DNA from: UBA10003 sp964365025
GTDB lineage: Bacteria; Patescibacteriota; Patescibacteriia; Magasanikbacterales; UBA10003
Assembly: GCA_964365025.1 (NCBI GenBank)
Contig: CAYIOJ010000009.1
Span: 1 to 27,422 of the forward strand
Direction of reading: 5' to 3'
DNA: 27,422 nucleotides
The notes beneath the pieces are model-generated. The model made no database searches. It was not told where the DNA came from and was given only the letters and a program-made list of their open reading frames with translations. Made by a program: the position numbers and the translations under genes. Below are positions 6,829 through 12,679 of the stretch, piece by piece. How positions within the stretch are numbered: position 1 is the stretch's first letter; each line of letters begins with the position of its first letter.

Positions 6829-7262
6829 TTCTTCTTAATCTCCACCTTAATTGTTTTCGCTTGAATTTCCGGCGCTTTGGGAACAGTAATTTTCAACATC
6901 CCGTTTTCAAACTCGGCGCTGGCTTTATCTTCCTGAACATTGGCCGGTAAAGCCACTTGGCGATAGAACGAACCGGAGCGGACTTCTTTGCGATAATAAT
7001 TTTTTTCATCCACTTCTGATTCTTTTTTGCTTTCACCCTTCACAGTCAAAACGCCATTTTTAACAGTTACCCCCACATTTTCAGGATCAACTCCTGCCAA
7101 AGATGTTTCCGCCACCACCGCATCTTTTGTTTCATACACATCAATCGCCGGTGTAAATCCATTGGCGTTGCTGGACATTGATGGCAATCCGCCCTCAAAC
7201 ATTTTATCCATTTCATCAGCCAAAGAAGGCATAAGAAACGGAGACCATTTGATAATAGACAT
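6825..7262 (-). CDS. Small heat-shock protein, Hsp20/alpha-crystallin family
   Basis: Protein of 145 residues, an ATP-independent holdase that binds unfolding proteins. The alpha-crystallin domain is at about residues 37-135 (FTPAIDVYETKDAVVAETSL to FENGMLKITVPKAPE), with the typical GMLKITVPK strand and a C-terminal KTIKVEIKKK tail that can carry the I-x-V/I oligomerisation motif. The N-terminus SIIKWSPFLMPSLADEMDKM is typical for the bacterial class. It is the last gene of the hrcA - Nudix/GrpE - hsp20 series, 105 nt after the fusion gene, behind a duplicated hairpin element that may reduce or process read-through. Its stop codon comes from an interspersed repeat. Confidence 0.96.
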   Translation of the reverse strand: MSIIKWSPFLMPSLADEMDKMFEGGLPSMSSNANGFTPAIDVYETKDAVVAETSLAGVDPENVGVTVKNGVLTVKGESKKESEVDEKNYYRKEVRSGSFYRQVALPANVQEDKASAEFENGMLKITVPKAPEIQAKTIKVEIKKK

Positions 7263-7308
7263 ATTTTTTAAATCTTTCTCCCCTCAAAGGGGTTAATTAT
7301 TTACTCAC

Positions 7309-7386
7309 AATTTCTAGGGCTTCGCAAGACAAAAATCTATTTTTGTCTTGCGAAGCCCGACGAAATTTCAAGCTTTGCTTACAATT
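7309..7386. repeat. Duplicated hairpin element, copy 1
   Basis: Begins AATTTCTAGGG, then a perfect 19-bp stem (arms 7317-7335 and 7340-7358, loop TCTA), then GACGAAATTTCAAGCTTTGC. The stem contains AAGACAAAAA / TTTTTGTCTT. Copy 2 at 8249-8325 has the same flanks and the changed pair AAGCCAAAAA / TTTTTGGCTT, that is, paired changes in both arms. The outer flank overlaps the last codons of the Nudix-GrpE gene. Confidence 0.8.
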
Positions 7387-8249
7387 ACTTTCGCGGCCTT
7401 GATTACTTTTTCACCCATTTTATACCCGCCTTCAACTTCTTTCACAATTTCGCCCTCATCTTTATCCTCAACAGTTTCTTCGCCCACGGCTTCGTGCATT
7501 GCGGGATCAAATTTTTTACCAACTGTTTTAATTTCTTCAATTCCCAACTGTTTCAAAGTTTCCACAAATTGTTTTTTAATATGCTCCACTCCCACGAACC
7601 ACTGTTCAACGCTTTTACTGTCAGCCGCGTCCGGCTTATGCGCAAGCGCTTTTTTGTAATTATCATATACTTCAATAAAATTCATCGCGGACATTGCTTG
7701 CGCGAATTTCACCATTTCCGCTTTTTCCCTAGTTGTTTCTCTTTTCAAATTATCATAATCAGCCAAAGCGCGCTTCCAATTGTTTAGATACTCTTCCTGT
7801 CTAGCGATGGAACATTCTTTAAAACAAATAAAATTTTCAATTGTATCGCGAACAGCCAAATCATCTCTTTTTAAGGCATCTTCCGGAGTAATCCAAATAA
7901 ATTCATGGCCTTCATCATTCAATTTTACTTCAGTGGGATTGATGGCTTTGGCGGCAAAATGCAGATGTATAAAATGCGCCGGACGCCAAGATTTCTCTGA
8001 ATTAATTGATTCGGCAAAATCAGTCGGCTCAATGTTTTCTAAGTCCAAATTGGTCTCCTCTTTTATTTCTCTCTTACAGGCATTAATAAAACTCTCATCT
8101 TTTTTTATATGACCGCCGGGGATAACCAATTTATTTTTCCATTTTTTTGACCGCATTAAAAAAATCTCGCTCTTTTCATTATAGATTACGCATCCGGCAG
8201 TAATTTCTATACCCATTTCGTCTTCTTCTTGTTTATATTCATCGCTCAT
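7368..8249 (-). CDS. grpE: Nudix hydrolase - GrpE fusion protein
   Basis: Single uninterrupted frame of 293 residues joining two families. Residues about 14-140 are a Nudix domain with the Nudix box G46-x5-E52-x7-R60-E61-I-K-E64-E65-T-N-L (the usual G near the end is N67). Residues about 150-293 are GrpE, the nucleotide-exchange factor of DnaK: a shortened coiled coil (NNWKRALADYDNLKRETTRE), then MSAMNFIEVYDNYKKAL, and the beta domain FDPAMHEAVGEE ... EGGYKMGEKVIKAAKVIVSK. A normal GrpE has a disordered N-terminus of 30-60 residues; here it is replaced by a complete, apparently active Nudix enzyme of unknown substrate. The first ATG is 71 nt downstream of hrcA, under the CIRCE promoter. I know of no described role for such a fusion; coupling of nucleotide hydrolysis or sensing to DnaK is speculation. 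Confidence 0.93.
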   Translation of the reverse strand: MSDEYKQEEDEMGIEITAGCVIYNEKSEIFLMRSKKWKNKLVIPGGHIKKDESFINACKREIKEETNLDLENIEPTDFAESINSEKSWRPAHFIHLHFAAKAINPTEVKLNDEGHEFIWITPEDALKRDDLAVRDTIENFICFKECSIARQEEYLNNWKRALADYDNLKRETTREKAEMVKFAQAMSAMNFIEVYDNYKKALAHKPDAADSKSVEQWFVGVEHIKKQFVETLKQLGIEEIKTVGKKFDPAMHEAVGEETVEDKDEGEIVKEVEGGYKMGEKVIKAAKVIVSKA

Positions 8250-8325
8250 AATTTCTAGGGATGAGTTAAGCCAAAAATTTATTTTTGGCTTGCGAAACCT
8301 GACGAAATTTCAAGCTTCGCTTATA
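8249..8325. repeat. Duplicated hairpin element, copy 2
   Basis: Same ends as copy 1 (AATTTCTAGGG and GACGAAATTTCAAGCTTCGC). The central stem AAGCCAAAAA (8269-8278) / TTTTTGGCTT (8282-8291) is intact, while the outer stem has decayed. It fills the gap between the hrcA stop and the start of the fusion gene. Confidence 0.78.
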
Positions 8326-8989
8326 ATGTTTTAACAAAATTAACTAATTCCAAATTTTTTTCATAACCCATTCTCATCGGGCCTAAAATCCCAAATAATC
8401 CATTGTCGCGAATTGGCGCGGCAATAAAACTGCACATTTTGCCAAAGGGATTGTCCGTTCCAATTAAAACTTTTTTGCCGCTGCCGATTAACTCCAAGAC
8501 TCGCGGCATCATTTCCTCGCAGTGATCTAAAATTTGCGAAACCGAGGTGACGGTGATTTGCTCGGCAAATTCCGGCTTAGCGAATAAATACGACAGACCG
8601 GTAAAATACAATTGATTGGGGCTAAAAGCCACAATTATAGCTTCCTGCGACATTTCTGCCGCAGTTCGTCCGGCTGCTTTTATTTTCTCATCACCTTTAA
8701 AATCTTTAACAATCGCATCTATTTTTTTATCAACTTTTTCATCTCGCTTTTCAACATCAATAAAATTATCCACAAAAAATTTATAACCATTTTCGGTCGG
8801 CACGCGTCCGGCTGAAATATGCGGCTGATAAATATATCCGTCTTGTTCCAAAGCCATCATTTCATTGCGGATGGTGGCTGAAGATACATCGCCGAATTTA
8901 TCAGCTAAGAACAAAGACCCCACCGGCTCGGCCGTGGCTAAATAAATCTTCACAATCTGCTTAAAAAGCTGTTCACGGCGCTTGTCCAT
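8321..8989 (-). CDS. hrcA: Heat-inducible transcription repressor HrcA, compact form
   Basis: Repressor of heat-shock genes that binds CIRCE operators and is kept active by chaperones. From the ATG at 8989 it has 222 residues. The winged-helix N-terminus is well conserved (EPVGSLFLADKF, SSATIRNEMMALEQDGYIYQ, PHISAGRVPTENGYKFFVD). The C-terminus is also family-like (IAAPIRDNGLFGILGPMRMG). Typical HrcA is about 340 residues, so about 100 residues are missing from the middle, matching the inserted dimerisation region. The frame is open to a GTG at 9001 that has AAAGG five nt upstream but lies inside the CIRCE; ATG 8989 is conservative. First gene of the heat-shock unit and surely autoregulated. 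Confidence 0.94.
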   Translation of the reverse strand: MDKRREQLFKQIVKIYLATAEPVGSLFLADKFGDVSSATIRNEMMALEQDGYIYQPHISAGRVPTENGYKFFVDNFIDVEKRDEKVDKKIDAIVKDFKGDEKIKAAGRTAAEMSQEAIIVAFSPNQLYFTGLSYLFAKPEFAEQITVTSVSQILDHCEEMMPRVLELIGSGKKVLIGTDNPFGKMCSFIAAPIRDNGLFGILGPMRMGYEKNLELVNFVKTL

Positions 8990-8994
8990 AGTTA

Positions 8995-9021
8995 TTAGCA
9001 CTCACACCTTTAGAGTGCTAA
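8995..9021. promoter_or_regulatory. CIRCE operator (HrcA binding site)
   Basis: Perfect inverted repeat TTAGCACTC-N9-GAGTGCTAA, identical to the CIRCE consensus. It lies 5 nt downstream of the -10 of the hrcA promoter and 5 nt upstream of the hrcA ATG, so bound HrcA would cover the transcription start. Confidence 0.98.
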
Positions 9022-9025
9022 CACC

Positions 9026-9054
9026 ATTATATCCACAGGCGACCATGGTGTCAA
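9026..9054 (-). promoter_or_regulatory. Consensus sigma70 promoter of hrcA
   Basis: Minus strand TTGACA (9049-9054), 17-nt spacer, TATAAT (9026-9031): a full consensus promoter followed directly by the CIRCE. No alternative heat-shock sigma site is needed, which fits negative control by HrcA. Confidence 0.92.
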
Positions 9055-9077
9055 GAAGAGCTTGTTTGTGCTATAAT
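9049..9077 (+). promoter_or_regulatory. Candidate promoter of the secreted repeat protein
   Basis: Plus strand TATAAT at 9072-9077 with extended -10 TGC, and a weak -35 (TGTCAA, 9049-9054) 17 nt upstream, which is the complement of the hrcA -35. An exact DnaA-box sequence TGTGGATAA follows at 9081-9089. The start codon is 62 nt downstream. Confidence 0.5.
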
Positions 9078-9080
9078 ATT

Positions 9081-9089
9081 TGTGGATAA
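9081..9089 (-). promoter_or_regulatory. DnaA-box-like site TTATCCACA
   Basis: Exact 9-mer over the expected transcription start of the gene at 9140. A one-mismatch copy (ATATCCACA) is at 9029-9037, inside the hrcA promoter. Confidence 0.4.
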
Positions 9090-9139
9090 ATCATAAAATT
9101 TATCTGAATTTTAACTTAAATTAACTTAAATTTTTTAAT

Positions 9140-10372
9140 ATGAAAATACCATCCTGGTCAATAGCAATTACCGCGGCTTTGACCATTATCTTAACAGCGG
9201 GCGCTGTCAATGCCCAAAGCGAAGAAACAAAACTAGAATCGCCTGCTTCCATAGAGGAAAATAATGACAATTCTGAAAAACCAACCATTAGCAACCAAGA
9301 GATAAAAGACTTTCAACGCGAATTTCGCGATTTGCAAAAACAAGTTAAAGAATTGCTTGGCCAGCTGGCCAAGGTCAAAGGCGCCGAAGAATGGAAAAAC
9401 ACTGTGAGTGAAATAAACAAATCAGCGGCTGATTGTCTAGCCAGATTTGCTCAAGCCGGAATTGACGAAAAACGCGACATCATGGATGAATGCCGTAGCG
9501 CAGGTCTCTGGGAGAACATGAATGAAATCCGCGACGAATTTGTACCGCCGCAAGAATTAAAAAGAGTATTGCAAGATATTAAAAATCAAACGCGCGATTT
9601 ATTGCGCTACAAAAAACAATTAAGCAAAATTAGCGCTGACGCAGACGCCGGACAGCTAATAGCAACATTGCTCGCCCAGTTGGAAACTTTTAAAAACAAC
9701 ATTACCAACAATGTCGGTCGAGACCAACGCGATGCCATGCAGGATTATTGGGACGCGCAGATCTGGGAAGAATTAAACAAAGTTCGCGCCTTTGTTGAAT
9801 TGCCGCGCGAAATGAAAAATGTTCAACGTGATTTAAAAATTGTCCAAAAATCGGTGCAAAATAAATCATACAAAACCGCTTTTGCCTTTTTCGGAGTTGA
9901 TGAGGATAAACTTTTCGCCGCTCTGGTAGCTAAACAAGGGGTGGTGGAACAAATCTTATCTCTGATGAATCAGGGTGATGCGGCCGAAGCTTTTGCTTTA
10001 GTTGAAGAAGATATTCATCAAGGCTGGCATCCGGGTGATTTACGCCACTTGACCGACATGCTTAGAGAAACGCATCAACGGCTAAAGACCATGAAAGACG
10101 CGGATATTTTAGAACAAGTCAAGGAAGTGCTGTCTCCAATTATTGACACTTTAAATGACGGCGATATCCGCGAAGCGCGCGACGCCATGGTGCAGTTCAC
10201 CGATCAGATGCAGAAATATGAACGCGTGTTTCAGCGCTACTACGGCGGTGAACGCGAGATAGACGCCAAAACCTCGCAGGCGTTGGAAAAATTAGAAGGT
10301 CTAATTCAACAAAAATTGAATAAAGAAGAAACAAACCCAAAACAAGCCATTCCTTCGGAATCGACTGAATAA
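9140..10372 (+). CDS. Secreted helical-repeat protein of unknown function
   Basis: Protein of 410 residues with a signal peptide (hydrophobic about 7-22, likely cleavage after AVNA-25). The rest is almost entirely helical and charged. I see internal repeats of about 85 residues: EKRDIMDECRSAGLWENMNE at about 110 matches DQRDAMQDYWDAQIWEELNK at about 195, and the preceding DFQREFRDLQKQ, VLQDIKNQTRDL and VQRDLKIVQKSV line up as repeat starts at about 58, 144 and 228. A third, divergent unit runs to about 330, followed by a helix and a polar tail. No enzyme motif or known family is recognised. It is transcribed alone, divergently from hrcA. A periplasmic or cell-surface scaffold is the simplest reading, but it is inference. 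Confidence 0.85.
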   Translation: MKIPSWSIAITAALTIILTAGAVNAQSEETKLESPASIEENNDNSEKPTISNQEIKDFQREFRDLQKQVKELLGQLAKVKGAEEWKNTVSEINKSAADCLARFAQAGIDEKRDIMDECRSAGLWENMNEIRDEFVPPQELKRVLQDIKNQTRDLLRYKKQLSKISADADAGQLIATLLAQLETFKNNITNNVGRDQRDAMQDYWDAQIWEELNKVRAFVELPREMKNVQRDLKIVQKSVQNKSYKTAFAFFGVDEDKLFAALVAKQGVVEQILSLMNQGDAAEAFALVEEDIHQGWHPGDLRHLTDMLRETHQRLKTMKDADILEQVKEVLSPIIDTLNDGDIREARDAMVQFTDQMQKYERVFQRYYGGEREIDAKTSQALEKLEGLIQQKLNKEETNPKQAIPSESTE

Positions 10373-10382
10373 ATGAAACAAA

Positions 10383-10420
10383 AAAATACCCCCGATTTCA
10401 AGTCGGGGGTATTTTCTTTT
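10383..10420. terminator. Bidirectional terminator between the repeat protein and queH
   Basis: Thirteen-bp stem AAAATACCCCCGA (10383-10395) / TCGGGGGTATTTT (10403-10415), loop TTTCAAG, followed by CTTTT on plus and A/T-rich sequence on minus. The last residues of QueH (IPPT) and its stop are encoded within the stem and loop. Confidence 0.88.
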
Positions 10421-10946
10421 CTCTGTTAAACGAGCACCCGCAATAATTCTGACGATAAAAATTATGCTCCTTGGCCAGTTGATAGGCCGCTTCCTGCCCC
10501 CCACCCTTTTTCCAATCGGCCTCGTAAAATTTTACGCTGTATTTCTCGCCGGCTTGCTGACCCAAAGGATTGATCACTTCAGCTTTTTTATTGCGCCCCA
10601 TGGTCAGGGTCGTCGCGAAAACTTCAAAACCATTTTCTTTGGCGTAACGCGCTGCCTCTTCCAAACGCAGGCGCCAACAAATCAAACAGCGAGCCCCACC
10701 TTCCGGCTCATGTTCAAAACCTCTAACCGCCTCGGCCCAATGATTGTGACCGGCCGGACCTTCCACAAAAGGCAGGCCAATTTCCTCGCACCGCTCGCGC
10801 GTGGTGTCGCGCCGCCGCTCATATTCTTCCACAGGCTCAATATTGGAATTGTAAAAATATGCCGTCACCTGATACTCGCGGCGCAAAACATCCAGCACAT
10901 GGCTGGAGCAAACAACGCAACAGGTGTGTAAAAGAAGGCGGGGCAT
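10398..10946 (-). CDS. queH: Epoxyqueuosine reductase QueH
   Basis: QueH (formerly DUF208) carries out the last step of queuosine synthesis, reducing epoxyqueuosine to queuosine in tRNA. The protein has 182 residues from the ATG at 10946. Metal-ligand cysteines are visible: LLLHTCCVVC (C9, C10, C13), GGARCLICWRLRLEEAA, and YRQNYCGCSFN near the C-terminus. The ATG at 10961 would add MMTIA, but that lies in an interspersed repeat, so the MPRLLLHTCC start is preferred. No other queuosine gene is in the window; the cell may use salvaged precursors or encode the rest elsewhere. The C-terminal codons run into the terminator stem. Confidence 0.94.
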   Translation of the reverse strand: MPRLLLHTCCVVCSSHVLDVLRREYQVTAYFYNSNIEPVEEYERRRDTTRERCEEIGLPFVEGPAGHNHWAEAVRGFEHEPEGGARCLICWRLRLEEAARYAKENGFEVFATTLTMGRNKKAEVINPLGQQAGEKYSVKFYEADWKKGGGQEAAYQLAKEHNFYRQNYCGCSFNREKKIPPT

Positions 10947-10953
10947 AGCAATT

Positions 10954-11025
10954 GTCATCACGAGCGAAGCGAAGTGATCTCATCAAGATTGCTTCGTCGT
11001 CGCTTACGCTTCTCCTCGCAATGAC
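10954..11025. repeat. Interspersed repeat pair, family A
   Basis: Two related palindromic pieces in opposite orientation: TCATCACGAGCGAAGCGAAG from 10956, and GATTGCTTCGTCGTCGCTTA continuing CGCTTCTCCTCGCAATGACA up to about 11026. It fills the gap between queH and the phospholipase D gene and abuts the stop codon of the latter. Confidence 0.72.
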
Positions 11026-11026
11026 A

Positions 11027-12109
11027 TTATAAAATTGGTCCTAAAATTTTTCCAATTAATTCAAAAAATTTTTCTCTGATAGGGCGCTTGGCCCAACGCA
11101 GGGGCCGGAATAATCGCGAATTTCTTTTCCAACCGTGAAAAATCTTTTTTAAATCCGCAATCATGCTTTGGTTGGTAAAAATCAAATTGGTTTCGTGACT
11201 GCGATAAAATGTTTGCGAATCAAAATTGCTGGAACCAACCATGGCCCAGTGACCATCCACCATCATGGCCTTGGCGTGAATCATATTTTTAACCAAATAC
11301 ACTTTCAAGCCAATACGGGCGAATAAACTCCAATAAGCCCTCATGGCGTAATTAAGAAAAAACAGGTCGCCGCGCCGTGGCAAAATCAGGTCAATTTTTA
11401 CTCCGCGATGGCGCGCTTCCGCAAAAGCCTCCATAAATTCCTTATCCGGCAAAAAATACGGACTGACAATAACCAAAGATTTTTTGGCGCGGCGAATGGC
11501 GCGCAAATAGACATTGCGCACCGAGGAAAAATTTTTCCTCGGCTTGTGCCACAAAATCCGCCAATACTTTTCTTTAATTACGGGCAGATAAAGAAGCGCT
11601 TTTATTTTTTCCAAACGCCCGCCGCCGACCAAATAAGAATGAGCGAATGATTTTAACAAATGCCCCACCAATAGCCCCTCCACCCGAACATGCAAATCAA
11701 ACCAGCCAAAAGATTTTTTTTCAACATTAACGCCGCCAATAAACCCGACTTTTTCGTCAACCACCAAAACTTTGCGGTGATTACGCTCAAAAAACCGCCA
11801 CACACCGCGCCAAAAAAACGACAATTCCCAAGGATTAAAATAAATTACATCTATTCCGGTGCGGCGCATCTCGGCCATGTTTTTTTTTTCAAAACTAAAA
11901 CTTCCCAAAGCGTCAATTATCAATTTTACCTCCACCCCTTGCTTAGCTTTGGCTTTTAATTTTTCAATAAAAGGCCAGGCCGGCGTATCCTGCTCAAAAA
12001 TATATGTTTCCCAATAAATTGATTTCTCCGCCGCGCTCACGGCCTCAAACATGGCCTGCAGGGCAGAACGAGTGGTGGAAAAAAAATGGTACTGGCCGCT
12101 TGATTTCAT
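11027..12109 (-). CDS. Phospholipase D-like protein, cardiolipin synthase family
   Basis: Protein of 360 residues with two HxKxxxxD catalytic motifs: NHRKVLVVDEKVGFIGG at about 110 and IHAKAMMVDGHWAMVGSSNFD at about 280, the arrangement of bacterial cardiolipin synthase (ClsB-like), which transfers phosphatidyl groups between phospholipids. ClsA-type N-terminal membrane helices are absent, but hydrophobic and basic patches (FFWRGVWRFFERNHRK) suggest peripheral membrane attachment. The frame opens at a TTG (12130); ATG at 12109 is chosen. There is no Shine-Dalgarno sequence. It starts about 60 nt downstream of the terminator of the orphan gene, so it probably has its own promoter, which I could not place. 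Another phosphatidyl transferase or a nuclease of the same superfamily is possible. Confidence 0.9.
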   Translation of the reverse strand: MKSSGQYHFFSTTRSALQAMFEAVSAAEKSIYWETYIFEQDTPAWPFIEKLKAKAKQGVEVKLIIDALGSFSFEKKNMAEMRRTGIDVIYFNPWELSFFWRGVWRFFERNHRKVLVVDEKVGFIGGVNVEKKSFGWFDLHVRVEGLLVGHLLKSFAHSYLVGGGRLEKIKALLYLPVIKEKYWRILWHKPRKNFSSVRNVYLRAIRRAKKSLVIVSPYFLPDKEFMEAFAEARHRGVKIDLILPRRGDLFFLNYAMRAYWSLFARIGLKVYLVKNMIHAKAMMVDGHWAMVGSSNFDSQTFYRSHETNLIFTNQSMIADLKKIFHGWKRNSRLFRPLRWAKRPIREKFFELIGKILGPIL

Positions 12110-12167
12110 ACTGGCTGGGTCTTTCGCCAAATATACCTTATCACTAATTCCCCAAAAATACCAATTT

Positions 12168-12207
12168 AAAAAAGGCGCCGGGTCCCCGTTAGGGAACGCG
12201 CGGCGCC
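12168..12207 (-). terminator. Rho-independent terminator of the orphan small gene
   Basis: On the minus strand, a GGCGCC ... GGCGCC outer stem (12174-12179 with 12202-12207), an inner TCCC/GGGA stem, then TTTTTT (12168-12173). It lies 11 nt after the stop codon of the 96-residue gene. Confidence 0.85.
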
Positions 12208-12218
12208 GGTTGTGGCGG

Positions 12219-12509
12219 CTATCGCGCTTGCGCGAACCAACCTGTACGACTGTCGGCGTTGTAAAAGCCGTGGATCAGCATCTGATGTTTTCTTTTCAGA
12301 TCGAAGAGGCGACCGCTGAAGTTGAAGGTTTGTGGCGGCTGACTAGATCGACGAGTAATGTTCGTCACCGCGAGCATCATCATACCGCAGCTGGTGCTAA
12401 CGGTGAGTAGAATTCCCCGATAACAGGCTTGCTGAAACACCTCGAAACTAGGGTTGTCGGCACTCTCTTTGATCCAGACCCTGTCTTTGACTTTCGCTGA
12501 ATTTGCCAT
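12219..12509 (-). CDS. Orphan 96-residue protein with its own transcription unit
   Basis: No family recognised. The start at 12509 is fixed by a perfect Shine-Dalgarno (AAGGAGGT, 4 nt before the ATG), rare in this window. Sequence begins MANSAKVKDRVWIKESADNP and has a moderately hydrophobic middle (GILLTVSTSCGMMMLAVTN, about 32-50) that could be a short membrane or buried segment, then a basic, aromatic C-terminal half ending DSRTGWFAQAR. It has a promoter at 12563-12591 and a strong terminator, so it is a complete monocistronic unit placed downstream of tRNA-Glu. Codon use is more GC-balanced (CGT, CTG, ATC, AAC) than in the AT-biased neighbours, which fits either high expression or recent arrival. 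A frame that merely overlies a structured RNA cannot be excluded, but the ribosome site argues for translation. Confidence 0.72.
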   Translation of the reverse strand: MANSAKVKDRVWIKESADNPSFEVFQQACYRGILLTVSTSCGMMMLAVTNITRRSSQPPQTFNFSGRLFDLKRKHQMLIHGFYNADSRTGWFAQAR

Positions 12510-12562
12510 GGTTACCTCCTTGTTGAGCGCTGTTACTTGACCCATTTGGCCAAGCAAACACA

Positions 12563-12591
12563 ATTTTATACCAAAAACAGACATCAGTCAA
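12563..12591 (-). promoter_or_regulatory. Promoter of the orphan small gene
   Basis: Minus strand TTGACT (12586-12591), 17-nt spacer, TAAAAT (12563-12568; overlapping TATAAA is the alternative). It lies just downstream of tRNA-Glu and gives a leader of about 45 nt with the strong ribosome site at its end. Confidence 0.65.
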
Positions 12592-12601
12592 GACTGGTGT
12601 C

Positions 12602-12679
12602 TGGTAGCCCCATGGGGATTTGAACCCCAGTTTCTTCCGTGAGAGGGAAGCGTCCTGGACCGGGCTAGACGATGAGGCC
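12602..12679 (-). tRNA. tRNA-Glu (anticodon CTC), CCA encoded
   Basis: Minus strand cloverleaf: acceptor GGCCTCA / TGGGGCT (with G-T pairs at 1-72 and 5-68), D arm TCGTCTAG ... AGGAC, anticodon stem CTTCC / GGAAG with loop CTCTCAC (anticodon CTC), T arm TGGGG-TTCAAAT-CCCCA, discriminator A and encoded CCA (12602-12604). The 5' end directly abuts the murF stop codon with no spacer, so it must be processed from the murF transcript or use a promoter inside murF. Confidence 0.95.

Noticed and set aside
11027..12109. Defence-type PLD nuclease
   Set aside because: Two complete HKD motifs in ClsB-like spacing and basic aromatic patches fit phospholipid synthesis better; no defence neighbours.
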